From NCBI RefSeq assembly GCF_003952185.1, contig NZ_RXFS01000001.1, positions 124,001-188,000 on the forward strand: 64,000 nucleotides of DNA, read 5' to 3'. The translations under genes and the position numbers were made by a program. The stretch comes from Variovorax sp. 679 (GTDB lineage Bacteria > Pseudomonadota > Gammaproteobacteria > Burkholderiales > Burkholderiaceae_C). Shown here piece by piece: positions 34,840 through 42,357 of the stretch; position 1 is the first letter of the stretch; every line of letters begins with the position of its first letter. The notes under the pieces are model-generated. The model worked only from the letters and a program-made list of their open reading frames with translations. It was not told where the DNA came from and did not search any database.

Positions 34840-36657
34840 TCAGGCGCGCATGCGAGCGTGCGTCGCATCGTGTCTTCCCAGCAATGCGAGGGCCTGCAGA
34901 AGCCTGTCGGCAGCCACCGGCTTGAGCAGCACCTGCAAGCCGGAGTCGAGCATCTGCTGCTGTCGCTGCGGCGCGGTCTCCCCGGTGATCAGCAGCACCT
35001 GCAGGCCGGGGCCGAAGCGTGCGCGCAGTCGCTGCGCCACGGCCAGCCCGTCGGCACCGTCGGCCAGCCGCACGTCGCACAGCAGCACTTCGACGGGGAC
35101 ACTTTCGAGCGCGGCTTGCACCAGCACGGCGTCGGCCTCGGCCTCGCTGGCCACTGCGTCGATGGTCACGCCATGGGCCTGCAGCAGCCCGGTGACGGCC
35201 TGGCGGATCGCGGCTTCATCATCGATGACCAGCACGCGCCGCGGCAACGGCAAGGCAGCGCCCGGGCGTGCAATGAGAGGCGCGACACCCGAAGCCGTCA
35301 CCGCCGGAAGCACCAGGCGAAAGCGACTGCCGCGATACAGGCGCGAACGCACCTGCAGCGGATGCGCCAGCAGGCGTGAGAGCCGCTGCACGATGGACAG
35401 GCCGATGCCCAGTCCCTTCGCCCGATCGCGCCCAGGATTACCGATCTGATAGAACTCGTCGAAGATGCGGCTCAGGTGCTCGTCCGCGATGCCGATGCCG
35501 GTATCGCACACGTCGATCCAGACCTGCGGCCCGCGTGCACGAGCGGCCACCACCACACCGCCACGAGGCGTGTACTTGAGTGCGTTGTCCACGAGATTGG
35601 ACAGCAGCCGCCGCAACAGCTGCGGGTCGCTCAGCACCCAGCAAGGCGTGGCAAGCAGCCGCAGTTGCAGATCGCGATCGGCCGCCGGCGCTGCGAACAC
35701 ATTGTTGAGCGAGAGGAACAGCGGATTGAGTTCCACCGGCCGGATCTGCGGCGCCACCTCGCCGGCATCCAGCCGCGAGATGTCCAGCAGGGTATCCAGC
35801 GAATCGCCGAGCGTTCCGACGGCATCCATCAACCGTGCCGCGTGATCCCAGTCTTCGCTGCCCTTGAGCTTCTTCTCGATGACTGCGCCGAACAACGCAA
35901 TGGCATGCAGGGGCTGGCGCAGGTCGTGGCTTGCGGCTGCGAGAAAGCGCGTCTTCTCGTCGCTGGCGCGCTGGGTGGCGGCAATCTGGTGGCTGAGCTG
36001 CTCGGCCAGTGCTTCCTTCTCGAAACGCATGGTCAGTGCGGCGGTCAGCAGCCGGTGATGCTGCAGCGCGAACATGATCATCACGCACATGTACAGCAGG
36101 CAGCCGCTGGCCAGGAACAGGTGCGTGCTGTCGCCGCGCCAGGCCAGCGCCAATGTCAGGCTCGCCATGCTGGGCACGATGAAGCGTGGAATGTTGCGCT
36201 TGAGAACGGCCAGCGACAGCGCACCGCCGGCGCAACCGCCCATCATCATCACGATGACCATGACCCAAAGACCCAGGTGCCGCCCCGCGGGAACGCACAG
36301 CCAGGGCGCAAGGCCCCAGACGCACGAGCGCAGCAGCACGTTGCGCGCATTGAAGCGCGCCCAGTACTCGGGATGGGCCGCCGCATCGGGGCTGCGCTGA
36401 TAGCGCCGATAGGCGCGTCGCAATGTCAGTGCCAGGTGCAGCGCCATCCACAGCAGCACCTGCCAGCGCCACGTGGCCAGGAAAAGGCCGATGCCCAGCG
36501 ACTGCGCAGTGAGGAAGTCCGCAAGATAGGCTGCCGGCGCGTTGGCATGGACCGTGGCCACCTGCTCGCGCAGCACCCGCTGGGCCAGCTCGGGCGGATG
36601 CAGGTCGTTCATCGCAGGCATCGCCACGTCGAAGGCCGCATGGCGCGGAGGGGTCAC
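34840..36657 (-). CDS. Hybrid sensor histidine kinase/response regulator
   Basis: 605 residues. GTG 36657 overlaps the stop of the regulator gene (GTGA). Six N-terminal membrane helices (about 30-190) are followed by a coiled coil, HisKA (AAASHDLRQPLHAIALFGAV), HATPase (LVDNALKYTPRGGVVVAARA, DTGIGIADEHLSRIF, GLGIGLSIVQRLSRLL) and a C-terminal receiver with acceptor Asp in LLCDVRLADG. It is cotranscribed with the LuxR-type regulator at 36654-37346. The layout is the same as the kinase at 28597-30396. The signal is unknown; the NHL lipoprotein gene downstream is a possible part of the system. Confidence 0.92.
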   Translation of the reverse strand: MTPPRHAAFDVAMPAMNDLHPPELAQRVLREQVATVHANAPAAYLADFLTAQSLGIGLFLATWRWQVLLWMALHLALTLRRAYRRYQRSPDAAAHPEYWARFNARNVLLRSCVWGLAPWLCVPAGRHLGLWVMVIVMMMGGCAGGALSLAVLKRNIPRFIVPSMASLTLALAWRGDSTHLFLASGCLLYMCVMIMFALQHHRLLTAALTMRFEKEALAEQLSHQIAATQRASDEKTRFLAAASHDLRQPLHAIALFGAVIEKKLKGSEDWDHAARLMDAVGTLGDSLDTLLDISRLDAGEVAPQIRPVELNPLFLSLNNVFAAPAADRDLQLRLLATPCWVLSDPQLLRRLLSNLVDNALKYTPRGGVVVAARARGPQVWIDVCDTGIGIADEHLSRIFDEFYQIGNPGRDRAKGLGIGLSIVQRLSRLLAHPLQVRSRLYRGSRFRLVLPAVTASGVAPLIARPGAALPLPRRVLVIDDEAAIRQAVTGLLQAHGVTIDAVASEAEADAVLVQAALESVPVEVLLCDVRLADGADGLAVAQRLRARFGPGLQVLLITGETAPQRQQQMLDSGLQVLLKPVAADRLLQALALLGRHDATHARMRA

Positions 36658-37346
36658 TTCAGGCTGCTGATGAGCTGGGCTCGCGAGCGCATGCCGAACA
36701 GCAACAACAGCGTGGACACATGGTTCTTGATCGTGCCCTCGGTCAGGTGCGACAGCTGCGCGATCTCCTTGTTCGACTTGCCGGCCAGCAGCCAGTCGAG
36801 GATCTCGACCTGGCGCGCATTGAGCCGCGGCTGCAACTCATCGGTCGCCGTTGCCGGCATGGCGCGGACAGCGACCGGAACCGGGGACGGCGACGATGCC
36901 GGCAGAGCGACCAGATCGTTGTCCCTCACGTAGCGCAGCACCTCGCCCAGGTGCCCGGTCTTGGGCAGGAAAGCCTGCGCCCCGAGCGCCATCACCCCAT
37001 GCATCAACGCATGGCTGTCCTTGCCCGAGAGCACGACCACACGCGATGCGGGAAAGGCGCGCTTGAAGCGCACCAGGGTATCCAGCCCCTGGGAGTCGGG
37101 CAGGTCGAGATCGAGCAGCACCAGGAGATGCGACGTGAGGTGAAACTCGTACAAGCGCAATGCATCGGCCAGAGAGCGGGCCTCGTGCACCGGCACGCTG
37201 CCGGTTTCCGCCAGCAGCAGCGCCCGCAGGCCCAGACGCACCAGCTCGTGGTCGTCGACCACCAGGATGCCCCGCGCCGGTATGGCAACGCTGGCCTCGC
37301 TACGCAGCGGAGCGAGATGCGACGGCAACGATGTGGCAGTGGCCAT
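36654..37346 (-). CDS. LuxR-type response regulator
   Basis: 230 residues. Receiver (about 25-145): ILVVDDHELVRLGLRALLLA, acceptor Asp in LVLLDLDLPDSQG, Lys in FLPKTG. A Pro/Ala linker precedes the LuxR helix-turn-helix (about 170-228: LNARQVEILDWLLAGKSNKE, then LSHLTEGTIKNHVSTLLLLF). First gene of a two-gene operon with the hybrid kinase. The targets are unknown. Confidence 0.92.
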   Translation of the reverse strand: MATATSLPSHLAPLRSEASVAIPARGILVVDDHELVRLGLRALLLAETGSVPVHEARSLADALRLYEFHLTSHLLVLLDLDLPDSQGLDTLVRFKRAFPASRVVVLSGKDSHALMHGVMALGAQAFLPKTGHLGEVLRYVRDNDLVALPASSPSPVPVAVRAMPATATDELQPRLNARQVEILDWLLAGKSNKEIAQLSHLTEGTIKNHVSTLLLLFGMRSRAQLISSLK

Positions 37347-37716
37347 GGTCCGGGCATCTTAGATGCGGAGGGTCGCGAACCTGAAATGACCAAAGTCATG
37401 CGATCCGCGGTTCTGCTGCGGGCAACCGCTGCCATGACGACGCACAGGCCCTGCTCGACCCGATGGACGACCGAGGCGATCTCGCATTGCCCGCTACCGG
37501 TCCGGCGCCCTCTCCACGAGGGAGAGAAGGCTCATGAGCGTCGTCCTCTCTCGCGACGGATTTCTGTCTACGATGCCGGACGTGCCCTTCTCCCGGGTTC
37601 ATTCAACACCTCGATGGGAAAAGGCATACGCAAGAAGGCATATGCCTTCAGAACACCCCTTGCAGAGCATGCAAAGCAATTGAACGGCATCCCCGTTGCA
37701 GGAAGGACCGAAGGAC
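37347..37716. other. Intergenic region between response regulator and VOC gene
   Basis: No coding region is supported. It contains a hairpin (CTCTCC-N5-GGAGAG, 37510-37526) and a near-repeat pair GGCATACG / GGCATATGCC around 37623-37645, the latter itself a palindrome. Both divergent promoters should lie here. GAAGGACCGAAGGAC just before the VOC start supplies its ribosome site. Confidence 0.5.
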
Positions 37717-38151
37717 ATGACAGTCAAGCGAATGGACAACGTGCTGATCGTCGTCGACGATCTCGAAGCGGTGAAGGCGTTCTTCATCGAACTGGGCCTC
37801 ACGCTCGAGGGCCAGACCACGGTCGAAGGGGCCGCTATCGGAAGCCTCATCGGGCTGGGAGATGTCCGGGCCACACTCGCAATGCTGCGGACTCCCGATG
37901 GGCAGGGAATAGAGCTGGACAAGTTCCACACGCCGGATGCAATCAGGTTCGGGCCCGTGGATGCGCCAGTGAACGCCTTGGGTCTTCGTCGCGTCATGTT
38001 CGCCGTCGACAACATCGATGCCGTCGTTGCGCGAATACAAGCCCATGGCGCAGAACTCATTGGCCGGATGCAGTACGGGGAGTCGTATCGGCTAGCCTAT
38101 GTTCGCGGGCCCGAAGGCATCATCGTCGGGCTTGCCGAGCAGCTCGGCTAG
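37717..38151 (+). CDS. VOC-superfamily (glyoxalase/bleomycin-resistance-like) protein
   Basis: 144 residues from ATG 37717. One paired beta-alpha-beta-beta-beta VOC module: MDNVLIVVDDLEAVKAFFIE and LGLTLEG in the first half, LRRVMFAVDNIDAVVARIQA and YVRGPEGIIVGLAEQLG in the second. The final Glu in the GPEGI segment is a usual metal ligand. Members range from lyases to dioxygenases and antibiotic-binding proteins; which one cannot be told. The gene is monocistronic and convergent with the EF-Tu paralogue. Confidence 0.88.
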   Translation: MTVKRMDNVLIVVDDLEAVKAFFIELGLTLEGQTTVEGAAIGSLIGLGDVRATLAMLRTPDGQGIELDKFHTPDAIRFGPVDAPVNALGLRRVMFAVDNIDAVVARIQAHGAELIGRMQYGESYRLAYVRGPEGIIVGLAEQLG

Positions 38152-38156
38152 GGCAA

Positions 38157-38195
38157 GAAAAAGCCCCTGCCGCCCGACAAGCGGACGACAGGGGC
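38157..38195 (-). terminator. Intrinsic terminator of the EF-Tu paralogue gene
   Basis: On the minus strand GCCCCTG (38195-38189) pairs with CAGGGGC (38069-type arm at 38169-38163), followed by a T-run. It lies 19 bp beyond the EF-Tu stop and just past the convergent VOC stop. Confidence 0.75.
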
Positions 38196-38213
38196 AAGGG
38201 CTGCATCAGCCTT

Positions 38214-39407
38214 TCAGCCCAGCACCTCGGTCACGATGCCGGCGCCGACGGTCCTGCCGCCTTCGCGCATCGCGAACCGCATGCCGTTCTCGATGGCCAC
38301 GGGCTTGTTCAGCTCGAAGCTGATCTGTGCCTGTGCGCCCGGCTCGACCATGCCGGTCTCGGTGTCGACGCGGATGACACCCGTCACGTCGGTCGTGCCG
38401 AAGAAGAACTGCGGCTGGTAGCCCGAGCCGAACGGCGTGTGGCGACCACCTTCGTCCTTGCTCAGGACGAAGATCTGTGCGCGTCCCGTCCTGTACGGCT
38501 TCAGCGCACCGGGCTTCACCACAACCTGGCCTCGCACGACATCGTCGCGCTTGACCCCGCGCAGCAGCAGCCCGACGTTCATGCCGGCCCGCGCTTCGGC
38601 GACGTCCTTGTGGAAGGACTGCACGCCGGTCACCACGACCTGTTCGTCGCCGTCCGAACTGAGCCCGACGATCTCCAGGCTGTCACCGACGCGGATCACG
38701 CCGCGCTCGACACGGCCGCTGACCACGGTGCCACGGCCCGTGATGGTGTGCACGCCTTCGACAGGCATCATGAACGGCGCGCCGTAGTCGCGCACCGGAT
38801 CGGGAATGCACGAGTCCAACGCGCCCACGAGCTCGACGATGCATTGCACGTCAGGGCCTTCGAGTTCGCCGCGTTCGGCGGCGGCCAGGGCCTTCAGCGC
38901 GCTGCCGAAGACGAAGCGGGCATCGCGGTAGCCGTGCGCAGCCAGCAGCGCGCCTATCTCCATTTCGATCAGCTGCTCGATGTCCGCGCGGTCGCTTTCC
39001 GCGACGAGGTCCATCTTGTTCACGAACACCACCATGTGGCCGACGTTCACCTGGCGCGCCAGCAGCACATGCTCGATGGTCTGCCGCGCCGCGCCTTCGG
39101 TGCCGTCCACCAGCAGGATCGCGCCGTCCATCTGCGAGGCGCCGGTGATCATGTTCTTGATGTAGTCGGCATGTCCCGGGCAGTCGATGTGCGCGTAGTG
39201 GCGGCTGTCCGACTCGTACTCGACGTGCGAGGTGTTGATCGTGATGCCGCGCTCGCGCTCTTCCTTCGCGTTGTCGATCTGTCCATAGGACAGAGCGCGG
39301 CCGCCGATGCGTGCAGCCTGCACGAAGGTAAGAGCAGCCGTCAGCGTCGTCTTGCCGTGGTCGACGTGACCGATGGTTCCGACGTTCACATGAACCTTGT
39401 TCATCAT
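38214..39407 (-). CDS. Divergent orphan elongation factor Tu (EF-Tu paralogue)
   Basis: 397 residues from ATG 39407 (GGAG upstream). All GTPase motifs are intact: GHVDHGKT (13-20), switch [14 protein letters not shown] (53-65), [12 protein letters not shown] (75-86), NKMD (130-133) and GSALKAL (168-174). Domains 2 and 3 are complete ([31 protein letters not shown]). It differs from housekeeping EF-Tu: it lacks the usual KEKFERTKPH N-terminal arm, has NKMD for NKCD, and reads [10 protein letters not shown] where EF-Tu has FYFRTTDVTG (Gly337 for E. coli Arg333, a pulvomycin-resistance site). No str-operon genes surround it. Two short-ORF/terminator modules precede it. Probably a conditionally expressed, antibiotic-tolerant EF-Tu. 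Confidence 0.9.
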   Translation of the reverse strand: MMNKVHVNVGTIGHVDHGKTTLTAALTFVQAARIGGRALSYGQIDNAKEERERGITINTSHVEYESDSRHYAHIDCPGHADYIKNMITGASQMDGAILLVDGTEGAARQTIEHVLLARQVNVGHMVVFVNKMDLVAESDRADIEQLIEMEIGALLAAHGYRDARFVFGSALKALAAAERGELEGPDVQCIVELVGALDSCIPDPVRDYGAPFMMPVEGVHTITGRGTVVSGRVERGVIRVGDSLEIVGLSSDGDEQVVVTGVQSFHKDVAEARAGMNVGLLLRGVKRDDVVRGQVVVKPGALKPYRTGRAQIFVLSKDEGGRHTPFGSGYQPQFFFGTTDVTGVIRVDTETGMVEPGAQAQISFELNKPVAIENGMRFAMREGGRTVGAGIVTEVLG

Positions 39408-39522
39408 GTTTTCTCCAGTTTGAGAGTTGAAAAGCCATCCGATTCGCTGGCCAGGCGAAACATCCGGCGGGTTGTCGGCGCGCGCGCCAGACTCGGGGTG
39501 CCCGCCATGCGGGCAAAAGAAA

Positions 39523-39555
39523 AAAGCCTGCCGGGTGGACCACCCGACAGGCTTT
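39523..39555 (-). terminator. Intrinsic terminator/attenuator just upstream of the EF-Tu paralogue
   Basis: Minus-strand AAAGCCTG-T-CGGGTGG pairs with CCACCCG-G-CAGGCTTT and runs into a T-rich tract (TTTTTTCTTTT), a textbook terminator lying 116 bp before the EF-Tu ATG. Immediately upstream a CAGGC (39568-39564) could instead pair with the terminator's GCCTG, forming a competing antiterminator hairpin. Confidence 0.75.
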
Positions 39556-39605
39556 CTTCTCTTGCCTGAAGGATGGACCTCCAGGCGCACAAGGGCCAGG
39601 AGGCT

Positions 39606-39689
39606 CTACACGAACCACTCCGCGAAGTCGAAGGACAGCACTGCGCTTGCAGCGCGTGCGGCGAAAGGCAGTTCTCGTTCGGTGCTCAT
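39606..39689 (-). CDS. Leader ORF B (27 residues)
   Basis: Starts at ATG 39689, eight bases after GGAG; ATG 39695 is an in-frame alternative. The peptide begins MSTERELPFAARAASAVLSF and ends with FAEWFV. The stop is directly followed by AGCCT (TAGAGCCT), then a hairpin with CCTCC/GGAGG arms (39578-39603) and the terminator at 39523-39555. The combination of a translated short ORF, an alternative hairpin and a terminator before a gene is the layout of ribosome-mediated attenuation. It may instead be a small protein gene in its own right. Confidence 0.5.
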   Translation of the reverse strand: MSTERELPFAARAASAVLSFDFAEWFV

Positions 39690-39720
39690 GTCCATATCTC
39701 CAGCGAAGCAGGCGGAAAAC

Positions 39721-39751
39721 AAAAAACCCGGTGGCTTGGGGCCTACCGGGT
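39721..39751 (-). terminator. Upstream terminator/attenuator of the tandem leader
   Basis: Minus-strand ACCCGGT (39751-39745) pairs with ACCGGGT (39732-39726), with further pairing inside, and is followed by TTTTTTGTTTT. A short hairpin GGAGGC-NNN-GCCTCC lies before it (39779-39765). It occupies the same position behind leader ORF A as the second terminator does behind leader ORF B. Confidence 0.7.
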
Positions 39752-39796
39752 CTTGTGAAACTCAGGAGGCCGAGCCTCCGGGTGCAAAGGCTCTAT

Positions 39797-39889
39797 CTAG
39801 GAAAGCAATTCGGCGCCAAAAGCGCGCAGCGAAGCCGCCGCAAAGGTGCGGGTCATCGATGCGTCTTGCGCGGTCAGGAACTGCTTCAT
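39797..39889 (-). CDS. Leader ORF A (30 residues)
   Basis: ATG 39889 gives MKQFLTAQDASMTRTFAAAS and ten more residues ending GAELLS. The ribosome site is weak (AGCAGAAA). The stop is followed by ATAGAGCCT, then a GGAGGC/GCCTCC hairpin and a terminator. This mirrors leader ORF B, and the C-terminal halves are alignable (AAS-xx-F-x-AE-xx). A longer frame from 39991 exists. It is likely the first of two tandem leader modules for the EF-Tu gene. Confidence 0.4.
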   Translation of the reverse strand: MKQFLTAQDASMTRTFAAASLRAFGAELLS

Positions 39890-40083
39890 GGGTTTCTGCT
39901 GCGGCTGGTTGCTGGCCGCAGTGCGATGGTTGATCTTCAGGGGCGCGAAGGCTAACACCGCCATCGCGATCCGGCAACAGGAGCGTTGCACGCATGCAGC
40001 AGCGGGATTTCTTCACCGGCTCTCCGGAACCGCTCTTTCCATGGGCTATGCTGCGCGGCGTTTTTTGAACTTGGAGTGAATCG

Positions 40084-40359
40084 ATGGAAGATGTGAAGAT
40101 CCTTCAGATCATGCCCGCCGAAGGGTGGGTCGCTGTGTACGACGGCGGCGATGAAGGAGAAATGGAAGAGCCGCTGGCCTGCTTTGCACTGGTGCAAGTC
40201 GACTACAAGAATGGCGATGGCATCCAGACCGAAGTGCGCGGAATGGCGCCCGACGAAAAGGTCATGGGGTTCGTGGAAGACGCCACCAACTTCGTGACGG
40301 TCCGTCGTGCTGAAGAAGCCGAATCGGAAGACGAAGAGGACGGTGAAGCCGACGAATAG
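40084..40359 (+). CDS. Conserved acidic hypothetical protein
   Basis: 91 residues. The N-terminal two thirds form a probable small beta barrel (ILQIMPAEGWVAVYDGGDEG, then LACFALVQVDYKNGDGIQTE, VEDATNFVTVRRAEE). The last 18 residues are almost all Glu/Asp (ESEDEEDGEADE). The sequence looks constrained and an intrinsic terminator follows directly. No function is recognised; the acidic tail suggests a nucleic-acid mimic or a partner-binding tail. It is divergent from the EF-Tu leader. Confidence 0.75.
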   Translation: MEDVKILQIMPAEGWVAVYDGGDEGEMEEPLACFALVQVDYKNGDGIQTEVRGMAPDEKVMGFVEDATNFVTVRRAEEAESEDEEDGEADE

Positions 40360-40399
40360 GTTTTTCCTGGCAGCGCCGGGACCTCGAAGACAGACACGA

Positions 40400-40424
40400 A
40401 CGGACCCTTGAGGTCCGTTTTTTT
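40400..40424 (+). terminator. Intrinsic terminator after the acidic protein gene
   Basis: ACGGACC-CTTGA-GGTCCGT is a 7-bp perfect stem followed by a run of seven or more T, 40 bp beyond the stop codon. Confidence 0.85.
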
Positions 40425-40578
40425 ATCGAAGGCAAGCAGCTGCAGGAACTGCCCCCATCCACGTCGAGGACAGCGAGCCAGATAAGATAAAGGACTGACT
40501 TTTGCCACGCCGCGCTGGACCGCGTGCCGCCGGCTCTCGATCGACCTGCCCAACTCCTGCCGCCCCGCAAATTCGCCG

Positions 40579-41067
40579 ATGAGAAACGCCCTGTTCCATC
40601 CTTCAATCTGGGTAGGCATCCACATGAGCCTTGCCGCAACGCTCGCCGGCGCAACGGCGGGCGTGCAAGTTGAAAGGATTTCGCGGGACATGCCCGCAGG
40701 CGTTGCGCTCCCGGGGCCGGAGGAAGTTCTCCCCGCAACTGCCGCATCCAGCGCGCCCACCACAGGAGCCGCCTGGCTCACCGAGCGAAGAATCAACGCC
40801 GTCCGCGCTCAATGGCCCATCGAGGATGACTCCTTGCGCCTCGTGATCATGCATTGGGGTTCCGCCGTGGGCATCGAGGTGCGCTGGGACAGCACTCGCG
40901 ACTACACGATCACGCCCGAGGCGCGCGCCGGCAAATTCAGCGGATCCTTCAAGGATGCGTTGTTTCAGCTCGCGCAGAAGTATCAGATGCTGGATGCACC
41001 GCTGCTGCTCGAGTTCTCGGAGGACGGCACCGTCCTTCACGTGCGTGATCAGGAAAGTACCCGGTAG
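40579..41067 (+). CDS. TcpQ-domain (toxin-coregulated pilus Q-like) exported protein
   Basis: 162 residues with an N-terminal signal sequence (SIWVGIHMSLAATLAGATAG). The C-terminal 80 residues match TcpQ/PilL-N-like domains: LRLVIMHWGSAVGIEVRWDS, FSGSFKDALFQLAQKYQML and FSEDGTVLHVRDQES. This fold binds secretins or peptidoglycan in pilus and secretion machineries. It lies alone between the acidic protein and a LuxR regulator, about 2 kb from the T3SS block; a link to either secretion or pili is only inferred. ATG 40624 is an alternative start. Confidence 0.75.
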   Translation: MRNALFHPSIWVGIHMSLAATLAGATAGVQVERISRDMPAGVALPGPEEVLPATAASSAPTTGAAWLTERRINAVRAQWPIEDDSLRLVIMHWGSAVGIEVRWDSTRDYTITPEARAGKFSGSFKDALFQLAQKYQMLDAPLLLEFSEDGTVLHVRDQESTR

Positions 41068-41121
41068 GTCCGTCGCCCCGATCAATCAGGCCCGCGGATC
41101 GAACAACCACCGCCGCCGCAC

Positions 41122-42060
41122 CTAGATCTCGCTGAGCACCCCGAAATCACTGTCGCCCTGCTGCACGGCATTCACCAGCTGCACCCGGTTGCGCGCGGCG
41201 AAGCGGCGGCGCAACTGGCGCATGTGGTAGTCCACGGTGTGGGACGACAGGTCCAGCCGGTTGGCGATTTCCTTGTCGCTGCGCCCCTGCAGCAGGTGCT
41301 GCAGGATGTCCTGCTGCGTGGCCGAGATCTCGATGCGCCCCGCACCCGGCGCGCCGACGATGCGCGTATGGCGCGACACGTACTCGTGCACGCCCAGGCC
41401 CAGGATCAGCCCCTGCCCGATCACGCTGTCGCTGATCCAGTCGCTTCCGGGCCTGCGCGACAGCAGGCTGATCACCGTGTGCTGGTTCACGTGCGTGGGA
41501 GATGCCAGGCGAAACAGCAGCCCGCTGCGGATGCCGCTGGCATACAGGTCATCGAGAAACCGCTGCCGGTCTTCGCTGAGCTCATCCGATGTCTCCACCG
41601 CCAGGGCCTCGAGCTGGGCCACGTCCCACGCCAGCGGAAGGCTCGACGCGGGCACGCCCTGCTGCCGGAGGTCGACGCCGCAATGGTTGTGCGCGAAGTA
41701 GCGCTTCGTCCATTCGGGGTTCGCGTAGGCGGTGAAGAAGCTCAGCGGCCACCAGTGGCCCCGCATGTACGCCACCGTGCCGTAGCCCAGCCAGTCGAAA
41801 TCGAGCGCATGGAGCATGCTGCGCACCAATGCCGTGCGGGCTTCGTTGCTGGGCGCATCCAGCAGGTCGCCGACTATGGCCGGCACGCCGCCGGCATGGG
41901 GCGGTGCGCTTCGCGGCAGGTACAGATGTTCTTCGTCATAGAACTGCGGCACCGGATTGGCGGGTTGCTGCTCCGCTTGCGACCGCGACACCGGATCGAA
42001 ACCCTGCGCCTCGGACGACGACGCGGGCGAGGCACGATGAAACAAGGTAGACAGAATCAT
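41122..42060 (-). CDS. LuxR solo with autoinducer-binding domain
   Basis: 312 residues from ATG 42060. The autoinducer-binding domain (about 75-235) keeps the acyl-homoserine-lactone contact residues at exact spacing: W117, Y121, D130 and W145 (TraR W57, Y61, D70 and W85), within YANPEWTKRYFAHNHCGVD. C-terminal LuxR helix-turn-helix: ISATQQDILQHLLQGRSDKE, then RLDLSSHTVDYHMRQLRRRF. No luxI gene is in the window. The N-terminal 70 residues are an unusual Ser/Pro-rich extension. It is divergent from an AraC regulator beside the T3SS and could be a quorum regulator of it (inference). Confidence 0.9.
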   Translation of the reverse strand: MILSTLFHRASPASSSEAQGFDPVSRSQAEQQPANPVPQFYDEEHLYLPRSAPPHAGGVPAIVGDLLDAPSNEARTALVRSMLHALDFDWLGYGTVAYMRGHWWPLSFFTAYANPEWTKRYFAHNHCGVDLRQQGVPASSLPLAWDVAQLEALAVETSDELSEDRQRFLDDLYASGIRSGLLFRLASPTHVNQHTVISLLSRRPGSDWISDSVIGQGLILGLGVHEYVSRHTRIVGAPGAGRIEISATQQDILQHLLQGRSDKEIANRLDLSSHTVDYHMRQLRRRFAARNRVQLVNAVQQGDSDFGVLSEI

Positions 42061-42357
42061 GGAAGGCCTGATGGATGTACCGCCATGCCGGAGAGGGCTA
42101 CGGACTTGGGCCAAAGTACCGCAAGGGCCTTGTCATCGCCTTGTAAATTTTTAGCTTCCAACGCATTTGCCGGCTCCAGGGTGGGTGGCGAACGGCAATG
42201 GCCCGCGGCCCGCGCATCCAACTGAGTACCTTCGCCTGAACAACGCGCGTCCTGCGAGGGTGCGCGCCCGGCCGAGGCTTCACAGATGCCGGCGGCACTG
42301 GCATGCTGCACATCGCGCGAGGCAAACGCCCGACCTCCGCACACACCCCGGTCCTCC

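Noticed and set aside
38214..39407. Housekeeping tuf gene
   Set aside because: There are no rpsL, rpsG, fusA, rpsJ or tRNA neighbours, the usual N-terminal arm is absent and several near-invariant residues differ, so it is an orphan paralogue.
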